Positions 26,209 through 39,621 are shown, counted from the first letter of the stretch. The stretch: 64,000 nt of DNA from Orbilia blumenaviensis (GCA_036872755.1 JAVHNS010000009.1:2245888-2309887); one strand, 5' to 3'. The notes: generated by a model not told the origin, from the sequence alone. Made by a program: numbers and translations.

Positions 26209-27553
26209 TTACAAATTATTCGTTGTGAGAACTAGGTACTGGTTTTAATCTTTGTTATATAAACAAATTATAATTTTAACAAAAAAATCAGTACTAATTT
26301 TAGTATTGATTTTATTATTAAATTAAATAAAATAAACAAAAAATTTTCAAAATTATAAATAGAAATTTAAATGAAATAAAATTAAATATTAATTTTATTA
26401 TTTAAATAAAAAATTTGAAAAATTTTATAAAAAAAATAATTTTAATATTTAATTATTTAAATATTTTTAATAAAAATTATATTTTTAATAAAAATTATAT
26501 TTTTAATAAAAATTATATTTTTAATTAAATAAAATATATTATATTATAATTTATATTTATAATAATAATTTTAATTTTTTAATTATTATTAATAATTAAT
26601 AAATTTTTTTATATTTTATAATAAAAAGTTTTGTTTTATAAAAAATATTAATATATTTATATAATTATTAATATAATTAAATATTATTATTATAATTATA
26701 AATTAATAATAAATTAAATAAACTAATAATAGTTAAAAAAAATATTATAAAATATAAATTTTTTTAATATATTTAAATTATTTAAATTATTTAATTGAAA
26801 AATAATATTTTTTTTTTAATTATAATTTAAAATTAGTATTAAATATGTTTATAAAAATAAAGGATATTAATATAAAAAATATAATTATAAATAAACTAAA
26901 TTTTATTTATATTGTTTTTATAATGAAAAATAAACCATAGATTAATTTTATATTATTTAAAATTATTTTGATTTATATTAAGTTTAAATAATTTGTATAT
27001 AAAATGTTTTTTTGATTTAGTAACAAATTAATTAAATTACAATTATTAATTAAATAATTAATTTAAATAATTTAATAATTATTATTTTTAATTAATTTTT
27101 ACAAAAATAGTTAAACATAATTATTAAATTATTTATTGTTAATTATGTTAAATGTTAATAATTAATAATTTATAATTTTTTTATATAAAATATTAATTTT
27201 TGAAATAATAAAATTGGTTATCTTATGTATGTGGTTGATTTAGATTGATTAAAAATAATTGTTGTTTTGTGAATTTTTAATTTTAAATATAATTTTAATA
27301 AAAATAAATTAATATTATTTTAATTTTATAATTTAAATTATATATGTATAGAAATAATTAGACAATTAATTGTGTATAATAAATTTATATAGTGGAAATA
27401 TTGAGTTTTTAACAATTATATTTTTTATTTATTAGTTAATATTAAAGTAAATATGTTAAGTTTGAAATTATTTTAGCATATTTAAATTAAATCTATTAAA
27501 AAATATTTCAATATTTAAATTTAATTTTTATACTATATTTATTAAATTAAAAA
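26209..27553. mobile_element. Helicase element, left fragment, truncated on the right
   Basis: About 1345 bp homologous to 11725-13051 with mainly transitions and one extra 18-bp repeat near 26500. It ends abruptly where a new element start occurs at 27554. It does not reach the helicase domain. Confidence 0.85.
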
Positions 27554-27777
27554 CTACGGGTTATTTGTTGCGAGAACCAGGCACTGGTTCCAACCTTCAC
27601 CATATAAGCGAGTTGTGGTCTTGGCAAAAAAATCAGCACTGATTCCAGCACTGGTTCCAACCTTCACCATATAAGCGAGTTGTGGTCTTGGCAAAAAAAT
27701 CAGCACTGATTCCAGCACTGGTTCCGTTACTAGATTAGGCAAAATAAGCGAGCCCCGAATTTGCTAAATCACAAACC
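27554..27777. repeat. Unmutated left-terminal fragment with a 67-bp duplication
   Basis: Starts CTACGGGTTATTTG and ends ACAAACCCTA. A 67-bp segment is tandemly duplicated, marked by GCACTGGTTCC at 27581, 27648 and 27715. Composition is near normal. A minus-strand open frame of 62 codons here simply repeats the duplication and has no domain. The G-to-A version of the same piece is at 38503-38663. Confidence 0.85.
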
Positions 27778-28360
<583 letters not shown>

Positions 28361-28402
28361 CGTTTGCAGTAAATTAAGCGAAAAAATCACAACACAATTA
28401 TT
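28361..28402 (+). repeat. Left terminal inverted repeat of a small DNA element
   Basis: About 40 bp, CGTTTGCAGTAAATTAAGCG continuing AAAAAATCACAACACAATTA. It matches the reverse complement of 38170-38212, with a few transitions. Without the nested LTR retrotransposon the two ends would enclose roughly 640 bp, a size suited to a non-autonomous DNA element. No transposase and no clear target duplication were seen, so class is unknown. Confidence 0.55.
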
Positions 28403-28575
28403 AAAAAAAACAAAAAATTAAAAAAATCTATTTTTAAAAGTATTTAAAATTATAAAAATTTAATTAAAAAAATTAAAAAAATAATAATTAAATTAAAATA
28501 ATAATTAATTTATTTTTAAAATTTTTTTTAAATTTTTTATATATATTTTAAAAAACTTTTAAAAATATAATTAAT
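28403..28575. other. A+T-rich interior of the TIR element, left part
   Basis: A/T runs only, up to the LTR insertion point. No gene. Confidence 0.5.
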
Positions 28576-28580
28576 TTAAT
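28576..28580. repeat. Target-site duplication TTAAT (left)
   Basis: Five bases directly before the left LTR. They are identical to 37789-37793, directly after the right LTR. Five bases is the usual size for Ty3/gypsy integrases. Confidence 0.88.
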
Positions 28581-29147
28581 TGTTACACCTATCCCAGATA
28601 TTTCCCAAATAAAAAATTCCTAAAATAGTCTAGTGTTTTTTAACTAATCATATTTTTAATTTAAAATATTCAAATTATTTTTTCAAAATAAACTAAATTA
28701 AATATAAAAATATTAAATAATATAATTCTTAATAAAAATATATTAAATTTAATAAATAAAAATAATAAATAAAATATATTAAATATTAATAAATTAATTA
28801 ATAAAATTTAAAAAAAAATTTTGAGATTATCATCATTCAAAAATCCTTATATACATAAACATCATTTATATAAATATAAATTATTTATAAATTTTAAATA
28901 TTATATATTTAAATAAATATTATATACATATAATACATTAAATTATATATAATATTTTATGTATGATTTATTTTGGAAATGTGTTATTAATATAATATAT
29001 TTATAAACAATCCAATTTTAACCTAATTTATTTTTAAACTTATAATTTAAATATTTATATTATAAATCTAATTTATAAACTAAATTTAAAATTAAATAAA
29101 TTTATATTTAATATATTAAAATATATTTAATTTAATTAATTATAATA
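28581..29147 (-). repeat. 3' LTR of the Ty3/gypsy element
   Basis: 567 bp, TGTTACACCTATCCC at the + strand start, ending in a RIP-altered TAATA for TAACA. It pairs with 37222-37788 at equal length with only transitions evident. Residual C on the + strand is commoner here than in the other LTR. Confidence 0.93.
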
Positions 29148-30474
29148 TTATTTTTTTTTTTAAAAAAAATTTTTAAAAAAAAAATTTTTATATAAAATTT
29201 TTTTACATATAAAAAATATAACAAAACTAAATAAAAAACTTTTATACAAAATTTATTTATAAAATTTTATTATACAAAAAAATTATCTAAAAAAAATTTA
29301 TATATAAAAAATCATATATCCAAAAATATAATTTTTTACAATTATATTATATACTTATATAAATAAAATTAAATATAAATAATTACAATTTATATTATAA
29401 TTAAATTTTAAAATTTAAACCACAAAATATTTTTTCATACATACAAAATAATATTAAATCTTTCATTTTAATCATACAACAAAACACAATTCAAAAACCT
29501 AAAAAAAAATTAAAAAATTATATTTAAATAAAATAAAAAAAAACCATCTTTCTTAAGCAATTTAAATTAAAAAATTTAAAAACTATAATTTTATATTTAC
29601 ACTACATCACAAACAATCATATTTACATCATATTAAAAAAAAATATTAAATATAAAATTTATCATAAACAAAATAAAATAAAAAAATATAATATAATTTT
29701 TTATAAATAATTTTTATTTTTTTTTATTTTATAAAATATTTTTAATTTAAAATTTTTAATAAATTATATTACAAAAATTTAAAATAAAAAATTTAAAAAA
29801 TTAAAAAAAATTTTTATTTAATATAAAATAATATATTAAAAAATTATTAAAAATTAAATAAAATTTATAAAATTTTTGATTAAATTTAATACTATTATAA
29901 TTAAATTAAAATATCAATTTATTAAAATTTTAATAATTATATAAAAATATTAAAAATTTTTTTTTTATAAAAAATAAAGAATTATAAAAAATAATATAAT
30001 ATTTAGAGATAATTTGATTGTTGAGAAAAAAACTAATAAAAATTTGTTAATGTTTAATAAAATATTTAATTTTTTTTATAATATTTTAATAAATATAATA
30101 AATTTTTTTGTTAAATAAAATAAAAATTATTTTGTGTTTTTTATAAAAAATTTTTTTTAAAATATTATTTAAAATTTTAATTAATTTTTTATTATATATT
30201 TATAATTTCTTATTTTTAAATTAAATTATATTTTATTATTTTGTTATAATTTATGTTAAGTTGTTGATTTTAATAATTTGTAATATCATTTTATTGATAT
30301 AATTTTTATATAATTATTTGTTAATATTACTAAAATATAAAATTTTATTAATTAAAAAAATAAGGTATTTGAAAAAAATTAAAAAATAATTGAATAAATA
30401 ATATTATAAATATTTATTTAAATTGTATATTTGTAAAAATAAATATTTGTAAAAAAAATTTATAAATATAAAAA
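29148..30474 (-). other. 3' untranslated internal part of the Ty3/gypsy element
   Basis: 1.3 kb between the pol stop and the 3' LTR. It begins beside the LTR with long T and A runs (29148-29195), the probable mutated polypurine tract. Its first 665 bp are shared with the fragment at 10903-11567. No domain is recognisable; an extra reading frame or a structural leader cannot be excluded. Confidence 0.6.
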
Positions 30475-33450
30475 TTAATTAAATAAAAAGATTATATTTT
30501 TATAAATCAAAAATTTATAAAATATATTAATTTTTATTTTTTTTAAATTTTTTTTGTTTTTGTTTAAATGTAAAAATATTAGGTTGATAAAATAAATTTT
30601 TATTTTTAAAGTAATTTTGTATAGTTTGTAATGAAATATTTTTTTTTGATTGTTAAAAATTATCTTTTGGTTTGTAAGAAATAATTTAATAAATAAAGTA
30701 TTTATTATTATTGTTAAATTTGTTAAAAATTTTTTCAACTTTATATTTTGTGTAGTTATTATATTTAATTTCAATTTTGTTTGGGTTTTCTTTAAATTTT
30801 AAAAAAACTTTTTTTAAAACTAAAATATAAAATATTTTATATATTTATATTAGTTTAAATATATTAAATTCAAAATAATATTTTTTAAATTTTTTTTTAA
30901 TTATATATAAACCAAATTTTTAAAAATCAAATTTTTTATTAAATTACTTAATTTTCAAATTTTGTGTAAGTAAATATATTTTATTTTTTTTTTTAAAATT
31001 TAAAACTTTTTTTATTATTTATTATAATAATAATTTATTTTTTTTTATAAAAATTAAAAATTTTTCATAAAAATATTATAAATATTTTTTATTAATTTTA
31101 TATATTTTTTAGTTTTAAAAACAATTTTTTTTGGTGTGAAAGGAGAAAAAATAATTTTAAATATTTATTTTTTTAATATTTTATACAAAATATACTTAAT
31201 AATTGAATGTTGAAAAGTGTTATAAATAAATTTTATTATAAATAAAAAAAATATTTAATTATTTTAAGTATAATTAAAAAAGTTTTAAAAATAAATTTTA
31301 AAAATTTAAATAAATTTTTTAAAAATTTTGTTTGTTTGAATATAATTTTTAATTATAATGTTTAATTTAATATTAATTTAATTTATAATTAATTATTAAT
31401 ATTTGTTTGTAAAAAAAAAATTATAATTAAAAATATGTTTTCATTAAATTCTATATTTAAAAAAAATATAATTATGATAGATTTATTATAATTTTTTAAT
31501 TTTTTATTAATTATCTTATGGGATAAAAATAATAATTTTTATTAATTTATTTGTGATAATTAATATTTTGTTATATAATTTGTTAGTAAAAAAATTTTGT
31601 ATTAAAAATATTTTTTATATAAAATTATAAATAATAATTTTAAAAAATATATTTGGTATATTATATAATTGAAAAATTCTATAAAATTTATATTAATTAA
31701 ATTTATTTTTGTAATAAAAATCACAAGTTTTAATATATTTTTTAATCTACTTTTTTATTTAAAATTAGAAATAAATTTTTATAATAAACTTTTAAATATA
31801 ATTAATTTTAAAATAATTATAAATTAAATAATTATAATATAAAAAAATAAGTTTTTTTTAAAATTTTTTAATTAAAATATAAAATAAGTTTTGAAATATA
31901 ATAATTTTATTGATTAATTTAAAATAAAAAAATATATTTTTTTTTTTTAAAATTTATTATATAATAAAATTTTATTTATAAATTTTAAAAATTTTCTATC
32001 AAAAATTATTTTTGATATTATATTTTATTAAATTTAAAGATTTATTGATAAAAATTTAGTTTTTAATATTGTTATATTTAAAAATTATTTTTTTATTAAG
32101 TTTAATATTTTTAATAAAATCTAATTTTTTATTTATTATATTTATAAAAACATTTTTTTTTTTTTTAAAATATATTATCTTTATGTTATATTTATTAAAA
32201 AATTTTTATTATTAAATTTACTATTTATTAAATTTTTTTATAATTAAAAAATAAGTAAAATTTTTATAATTAAATAAAATTATAAAAAATTTTTTATTTT
32301 AAAAATAAATATGTTATTTTTAATATGTTTTTATAATAATTATTAATTCTTTATTATAAATAATATATTATAATTATATAATATTAAATTTATAAAAAAT
32401 ATAAACAATAAAATATTATTATTTATTTTTATAAAATTAAAATAAACAAATTTTTAATACTACTATAAAAACATCAATTTCAATTTTAATAAAAAATTTT
32501 GGGTTGTAAAATTTAAAAATAGGGGTAAAAATAAATAATTTTTTAAAAATTTCAAAAACTTAAATTTTCTTAAATATTATTTTAAATTTTAATTATTTTT
32601 TAATAAATTTAAAAAATACTACTAACATAAAATTATACTTCTAAATAAATTATCAATAATAATTATAAAATTTAAAAAATAATTATATTTTTTTAACATT
32701 TTTAAATAAAAATTAATTTTAAATAATTTAAATTTTTTTAAAATTTATTTTAATTTTATTTAAAATAATTATAATTTTTAAAAATTTATATTTAATAATA
32801 ATAAATTCTAATTTATCTAATATTATATATAAATTATAATCCCAAAAAAATTTCAATACTATATTAATATTTTTCTTATATTTTTCTAATATTTTATTAA
32901 AAATCAAAATATTATTTAAATAAATAACACAAATAATATTTATGTACTCTTAAAACATATGATTTATAAAAATTTAAAATAAAACTAATACATTAATTAA
33001 TTTAAATAATATAATTAAATATTTAAATAAACCATAATAGTATTAAAAAATTATTTTTTATTTTTCTCCTAAATTTATTCTAATGTTATAATAAACATTA
33101 ATAATATTTAATTTAATAAAATAATTTATATTTATTAAATAATTAAAAAATTTATTTATTAATAATAAAAATCCAATATTTTTAATTATAATATTATTTA
33201 AATTTTTATAATTAATATATATTCATAATTTTTTATTAGGTTTTAATATAAATAATATAAAATATTTTATAAATAAATTAGAAAATCAAATAAATCCATT
33301 ATAAAAATTTTTATTAATATATTTTTATAAAATTATAATTTTTTTTTTTATATATATATATATAAATAGAAATTTTAGTTAAATTCTTTTTTTTAAAAAA
33401 ATATAATATATAAATTAGTTAATTTTTAGTAGAAAGTTTTATTTATTTAA
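30475..33450 (-). pseudogene. Ty3/gypsy pol relic (reverse transcriptase to integrase)
   Basis: One minus-strand frame (lower codon coordinate 1 mod 3) runs through. Reverse transcriptase: the catalytic motif A has Leu-Asn-Ile for Leu-Asp-Ile at 33103-33111. A Tyr-Gly-Leu-Phe-x-Tyr-Leu segment follows, then Phe-Ile-Asn-His-Met. The YLDD box is at 32911-32922, where both Asp codons GAT have become AAT. Integrase: a Tyr-Asn-Thr-Phe-Gln-His-Ser segment is at 31204-31224, then Tyr-Tyr-Tyr-Asn-Lys and a GPY/F-like tail. The last 99 codons (30475-30774) are stop-free by chance in the same frame. Stops elsewhere fit mutated Gln, Arg and Trp codons. RNase H and protease lie between or upstream but I could not place them. 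The intact protein would copy and integrate the element. Confidence 0.94.
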
Positions 33451-35800
33451 AAACTAAAAAATTAATTTATTATTTTTGAGAATTTAATTTAAAATCTTTT
33501 TTTTTTTTTTGTTAATTTCTTATATTTTAAAAAAAATATATTTTATAAAATAAGGTTTATTTTGAAAGTAATTATTAATTTTTTTTTATAATATATATTA
33601 AATAAATTAATAATAAATTTTTTTTAAAAATTAATTATTTAATTAAATTTTAAAATAAATTTTTTTATAATTATATTTTAAAAATTTAAAATAACAAATT
33701 TTTTAATTAATATTTAAATTATATTTTTCCAATTAAAAAAATTTAAAAACTAATTTATAAAAAATTTTTAAAATATTTATTATAATTATTTTTAAATATT
33801 TATTTATAAAAAAAATAAAAATAATTTTATAAATAATTATTTTAAAAGGATTATTATTAAAAATAATAACATATATTTTTTAAAATTTCTAAATATAAGA
33901 TAAATTAAATTATTTAATAATTTCAAAATAAATAAATAAATTTTCTATTTTATAATTTAATAGAAATATATTGAAATTTCTATTAATATTAATTGGTAGA
34001 AAGAAATGGTTTTTGGTTGATTATAAGGAAAATTATTTAAATAATTCATTTTTAATAATATATAATTTAAATTTTTTAGGTAATATCAAATTTTAAAGTT
34101 TTTTTAATTTTTTTTTTTTATGTTTATTTTTTTATAAATATTAGTAAATTTAATTTTATTAATATAAAAGAATTTATTAAATTTTGGTTTAAAATGATTT
34201 TATTTAAAATTAATAATTTTAAATTAATAGTAAAATAAAATAAGGTTATCTTATTTATAATTAAAATAATTATTCTAAAAATAATATCTAAAATTAAACT
34301 AAATATTAAAGATAAAATTTTAATAATATATATATTACTATCTCATATTTCAAATATTTAATTTAATTTTTAAAATATAAAAATTTTTAATAAAAATAAT
34401 ATATTTTTAAATATAATTAATATAAAAATTATATTTTTTATAAAATAAATAAACAACTAATTTTTTATAAAATTAATATTAATAATTTTTCTTCTTAATT
34501 AAATTATATTTGATAATATATTTAATATTAATTATATAATAATATTTATTTTTTTTATAATATTTTATAATTTTTTTTTTATAGTTAATATTAAATTAAG
34601 TGATATAAATATTTTAATAAATTAAGAATTAAATGATGGTTTAAAAAAAATATTAATAAAAATATTTTTTATAATTAAAAAAAATATTAAAATTGTAAAA
34701 AATAAATTAAATAAAATTAAAATATTTAATATATAAATTTTATTTATTATAATAAAAATTGTAAAGATAAAAAATATAATTATAAAATTTTATATTTAAA
34801 AATTAATTTTTATATAAATAATAATTAAAAATAATTTTTTAATATTTTAAAATAATATATTTAATTTTATTAATTTGTTTATAAATAATAAAAAAATTAA
34901 TGTTTTTAATTCTTTTATAATAAATTTTTTAATTTTTTATAAAATCAATTTTATAAAAATTATTATTAATATAAAAAAAAACATCTTAATATTTTTTAAA
35001 AAAGGATTATTTTTAGTTTTTAACATATTTATATCTAATATATTCAATAATAAAAATAATATAATAATTTAAATATTTAAAATCCAATTGATTTTAAATT
35101 ATACAATTATAATTATTATATTAATTATAAATTTTTTATTAATAATTTATATATTAAATTTATTTTTTTTTAAATTTTATAAAAATTATATTATTAATAT
35201 AAATTTTAAAAATAAAAATTTTATTATTATTTTAATTTTTATAAAATATAATTAAAAAATTAGAAAAAATTTTTTTATAAATTTTTTTTTTATTATTTAA
35301 GTATTTTATAAAAAAATTTTTTTATTTATAAAAAATTTAATTATAAATAAATAATAAATTTATTTTAATAAAAAAATTTTTTACTATATTAATAAATTAT
35401 AAATAAATTTTAGGATTTTATAATATAAAATTAATATAAATTAAATAAATATAATAAATTTTTTTAAATATATATTTTTGGAAAAATTTTTTATTAAAAT
35501 ATTTTTTATAATTTAAATAAATTTTAAATATTAAATTATTTTAAAACCAATAATATTTTTAAAGAGTTGGGTTATAAATGATTAAAATAACTTTAAATTT
35601 AATCTTTTTTTTTTAAATAATAAATTTGGGGGTATTTATAAATTAATTAAAAATAATTAAACAATTTAAAATTTATTTAAAAATTTATTACTAAAATTAT
35701 TTAATTTTTTAAAAAATAAATTAATATATTATTTAAATTTTTTTTATAACAAATAATGGTGGAAAATTAATATTTATAAATTTAATATTTTTATATTATT
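33451..35800 (-). pseudogene. Ty3/gypsy gag-pol middle part, too damaged to read
   Basis: This lies between reverse transcriptase and the Gag zinc knuckle and should hold protease and the start of pol. A 65-codon open frame on the + strand (34875-35072) is an A/T shadow and is not counted as a gene. The distance from zinc knuckle to YLDD box (about 2.9 kb) is long for the family, so an insertion or an extra domain is possible. Confidence 0.55.
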
Positions 35801-37221
35801 GAAATATGTTATTTTATTATAATTTTTTATAATTTTTAATAATATATTTTGATTTATTACAATTATAATAAATAAAATTATTAGATTTTAATTTTTTAAA
35901 CTCCTTATTATACAAATAATTATATCAAATTATATTAAAATTCATAAAAATTAATTTAAAAATTTTATTTAAAATAAAATTTTTATTTTTATTTTTATAT
36001 TAATTTTTGTTTTTTTTATTATTTTAATTTTAAAATATTTTTTTTTTATTTTTATTTTTTTTAAAACCATAATCATGAAAATTTTTTTTTTTTTAATTAT
36101 ATTTATTATATTAATAAATATCATCAATCTCAATAATTATTTTTTATATTTTTATTTATTTTAAAAATTTTTTAAATTATTGTTTTTTAAAAAAAATTTA
36201 AATTTTTAATTTTAATTTTAATCTTTTTCAAACTCAGTAAATAATATTAAATTCATCTTATTTAATAAAAAAAACAATTTAATTAAACTTATAAAAATAT
36301 CTACAAACTAAATTAATTTATTTAAATCCTTTAAAATTTTTACAAATTTTATTAATTTTATCATCTTCTCCACATTATTATTTAAAAAACATAATAAATT
36401 TTTTAAAATTCATCATAATCTTAAAAATATAAACATCAAAAACAATCCCATTTTTAATATAATAATTATTATAATTAATAAATACTTAAAAAATCAAATT
36501 TTTTAAATATATTTTTACAAAAATAACCTTAAGTTTATTATTTAGAAATTTATTATTTTATATTTTAAAATAAATTAAAAATTAATAAAAAAAATAATCA
36601 ATTTTTTTAAATTTACCAAAATATTTTATTAAATTTTTAATTTTAAATATTTTATTAATATTAATTTTAATTTTTTCCTTATCATAATTTATTTTAAAAA
36701 TTTTATATTCCAATTATTTCTATAAAAATATTTCTTTCTTATTTGTGACAACTTACTTATATTTTACTTTTAAAATAGTTATTTTTATTATAAAATTTTT
36801 TACAATTAATAAAATTTGTCTATTTAAAAATTTTTTTATACTAGTCATTATATTAAATAAATCTAATATTATATTAAATAATTATTTATGTTTTTAAAAA
36901 TGATTTAATGTTGATTATATTTTAATTATAATATTAATATATTTAATGTTTTTGTATTATTTAAACAAATTATTAATTTATATTAATTTTAAATTTTTAT
37001 TATTAATAATTAATTTTAAAGAAAGTAATTTAATTTATTTTATAAATAATTTTTTTATTTATATTTGTTAATTTTAAGTTATAATTAATAAATATATTAT
37101 TTTATTAAAAAAATTATTTTTTATTTTATAAGTAATGTTATAAAAATTATAATATTCAATATCACTACTATTACTTAATATATGATTTTTGTTTTATTAT
37201 TAAAAATTGAATTGATTAAAG
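35801..37221 (-). pseudogene. Ty3/gypsy gag relic with CCHC zinc knuckle, plus leader
   Basis: Minus-strand codons at 35829-35870 fit a C-x2-C-x4-H-x4-C zinc knuckle in which the first and last Cys have become Tyr (TGT to TAT), the His has become Tyr (CAT to TAT) and Gly codons have become Asn or Lys. The knuckle frame differs from the pol frame by one step, as usual for a frameshifted gag-pol. The matrix/capsid part lies upstream (to about 36900) but is unreadable. The last 300-400 bp before the LTR is the 5' leader; its copy at 39622-40048 aligns well. I could not name a tRNA primer site. Confidence 0.8.
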
Positions 37222-37788
37222 TGTTATATTTATTTTAAATATTTCTTAAATAAGAAATTTCTAAAACAATTTAATATTTTTTAATTAATCATATTTTTAA
37301 TTTAAAATATTCAAATTATTTTTTTAAAGTAAGTTAAATTAAATATAAAAATATTAAATAATATAATTTTTAATAAAAATATATTAAATTTAATAAATAA
37401 AAATAGTAAATAAAATATATTAAATATTAATAAATTAATTAATAAAATTTAAAAAAAAATTTTGAAATTATTATTATTTAAAAATTCTTATATATATAAA
37501 CATCATTTATATAAATATAAATTATTTATAAATTTTAAACATTATATATTTAAATAAACATTATATATACATAATATACTAAACTATACATAACATTTTA
37601 TACATAATTTATTCTAAAAATATATTATTAATATAATATATTTATAAATAATCTAGTTTTAATTTAATTTATTTCTAAATTTATAATCTAAATATTTATA
37701 TTATAAATTTAATTTATAAATTGAATTTAAAATTAAACAAACTCATATTTAACATACCAAAACATACCTAATCTAATTAACCATAACA
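37222..37788 (-). repeat. 5' LTR of the Ty3/gypsy element
   Basis: 567 bp ending CTAATTAACCATAACA on the + strand, so the transcript-sense LTR starts TGTTATGG. It is the same length as the LTR at 28581 and followed by TTAAT. Confidence 0.93.
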
Positions 37789-37793
37789 TTAAT
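37789..37793. repeat. Target-site duplication TTAAT (right)
   Basis: Matches 28576-28580 exactly. Confidence 0.88.
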
Positions 37794-38169
37794 ATTAATC
37801 AAATTTAAAAAATATTATGAATTTTTATATTTAATAAAAAAAAAGTTTTGTAAAAAATTAAATATAAAATATTTTAATTAATTTATTATAAAATATTATA
37901 AAATTTTAAAAACAATTAAAAAATATAAATATAAATAAAATTAAATTTTTTTAAAATTTTTTTATTAATTATTTAATTTTATATTAATTAAAAATGAAAA
38001 ATAAAAATTTATATATAAATTTTAAAAATATTAATATTTTATTTAATTTATTATAATTTTGTTTTAAATTTTGTAAATATAAAATTTTAATTATTTTTAA
38101 ATTAATTATAAATTTTTTTTTTTTTTTTTAATATTATTTTTATTTTTAAATGCTATTTAATATTATTTT
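37794..38169. other. A+T-rich interior of the TIR element, right part
   Basis: A/T runs, including T-rich stretches near 38110. No gene. Confidence 0.5.
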
Positions 38170-38212
38170 TAAATTATAATTTTGTTGTGGTTTTTTCGCT
38201 TAATTTTCTAAA
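38170..38212 (-). repeat. Right terminal inverted repeat of the small DNA element
   Basis: AATTTTGTTGTGGTTTTTTC then GCTTAATTTTCTAAAAAC, the inverted match of 28361-28402. A third, G-to-A damaged version in the same orientation lies at about 38460-38499 (TTATAATTTTTTCACTTAAT), just before the next helicase-element start, so more than one copy of this terminus is present. Confidence 0.55.
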
Positions 38213-38502
38213 AACAAAAATTGTCCCCACACTTAAAATAAAATAAAATAAAAATAATTAAATAATTAATAATTAAATAATTGAATTATTAAAAAAAATT
38301 AAAAAATAATAATTAAAAAAAATAAAAATTAAAAAAAAATTAAAAAAAAAATTAAAAAAATTAATTAAAAAATAATAGATTTAAATACTATTTTAACTTT
38401 TTATATAATAATCTCATATAAAAAATAACTTTAAAATTTTTTTTTTTTTTTAAAAAAATTTTATTATAATTTTTTCACTTAATTTACTTAAAACAAACAA
38501 TA
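38213..38502. other. A+T-rich segment between two copies of the TIR end
   Basis: Starts with a C-containing patch (TGTCCCCACACTT at 38222) and then A-rich runs. Around 38385-38440 it resembles, in damaged form, the ATTTTGTATATACAAATCAC region at 27930. No gene. Confidence 0.45.
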
Positions 38503-38663
38503 CTACAAATTATTCATTACAAAAACCAAACACTAATTTTAACCTTCACCATATAAACAAATTATAATTTTAGCAAAAAAACCAGCACTAATTCCAATAC
38601 TAATTCCATTACTAAATTAGGTAAAATAAACAAACCCCAAATTTACTAAATCACAAACCCTAA
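38503..38663. repeat. Left-terminal fragment of the helicase element, G-to-A form
   Basis: It aligns with the 11568 and 27554 pieces but nearly every G is A while C is kept (CTACAAATTATTCATT for CTACGGGTTATTCGTT). It ends ACAAACCCTA at the same point as those pieces. It shows directly what one-strand RIP does to this sequence. Confidence 0.9.
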
Positions 38664-39055
38664 TTAATTAATTAATTAATAATTAAATAAATATATTATA
38701 GAAAAAATTAAAAAAAATATAATTAAATTAAATAAAAAATAATAAAAATTATAAAATAATAATAATAATAACTTAATTAATAAATAAATAAAATAAATGT
38801 AATTTTAATTTTGTATATACAAATCACATACAAAAAATAATTTTAAAAAAAAAAAAAATTTTGAAAAGAAAAAAAAATTAAAAAAAAAAAATTAAAAAAA
38901 AAAAATTAAAAAAAAAATTAAAAAAAAATATAATAAAAATAATTAAAAAATATAATAAAAATAATTAAAAAATTAAATAAAAATAATTAAAAAATTAGAT
39001 AAAAATATTTAAAAAATTATTTAAAAAATTAATTAATAAATTAATTTAATAATAA
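38664..39055. other. A+T-rich segment shared with 27778-28000
   Basis: Starts ATTAATTAATTAATTAATAA and carries the TTTTGTATATACAAATCACA segment, both also found after the piece at 27554. It then degenerates to A runs until the next LTR. Confidence 0.65.
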
Positions 39056-39621
39056 TATTATGGTTAGCCATATTAAATATATTTTAATATATTAAATATA
39101 AATTTATTTAATTTTAAATTTAATTTACAAATCAAATTTATAATATAAATATTTAGATTATAAATTTAAAAATAAATTAAATTAAAACTAAATTATTTAT
39201 AAATATATTATATTAATAATATATTTTTAAAATAAATTATATATAAAATGTTATATATAATTTAACATATTATATGTATATAATATTTTTAAAATATATA
39301 ATATTTAAATTTATAAATAATTTATATTTATATGAATAATGTTTATATATATAAAAATTTTTAAATAATAATAATTTTAAAATTTTTTTTTAAAATTTTA
39401 TTAATTAATTTATTTATATTTAATATATTTTATTTATTATTTTTATTTATTAAATCTAGTATTTTCTTATTAAAAGTTATATTATTTAATATTTTTATAT
39501 TTAATTTAATTTATTTTAAAAAAATAATTTAAATATTTTAAATTAAAAATATAATTAATTAAAAAATATTAAATTATTTTAAAAATTTTTTATTTGGAAA
39601 ATATTTAGAATAAATGTAATA
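39056..39621 (+). repeat. 5' LTR of a second Ty3/gypsy copy, opposite orientation
   Basis: 566 bp matching the reverse complement of the LTRs at 28581 and 37222, from a RIP-altered TGTTATGGTTAG to a RIP-altered TAACA. Flanking five-base sequences do not match, in keeping with a truncated element. Confidence 0.88.

Larger units (their letters stand above)
28581..37788 (-). mobile_element. Complete, RIP-inactivated Ty3/gypsy retrotransposon
   Basis: A 9208-bp element on the minus strand. It has 567-bp direct LTRs at both ends, LTR tips of TGTTA...TAACA form and a 5-bp TTAAT duplication. Inside, read on the minus strand, come a Gag zinc knuckle (35829-35870), then reverse transcriptase (about 32757-33200), then the integrase C-terminal part (about 30800-31270), with the end of pol at 30475. 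That RT-before-integrase order and the sequence motifs define Ty3/gypsy. All coding parts contain many stops of RIP type. A T/A-rich tract next to the left LTR suits a mutated polypurine tract. The element sits inside a TIR-bounded segment. Confidence 0.95.

Noticed and set aside
27554..27742. 62-codon minus-strand open frame (twin at 58664-58852)
   Set aside because: It is made of the 67-bp tandem duplication in the helicase-element terminus and has no recognisable protein.
30475..30774. 99-codon minus-strand open frame as an independent gene
   Set aside because: It has no ATG and is in the same frame as the integrase relic upstream, so it is the stop-free tail of pol (same at 61583-61882).
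34875..35072. 65-codon + strand open frame
   Set aside because: It lies antisense inside the gag-pol relic; its composition is only A/T-driven Ile, Asn, Lys and Phe.
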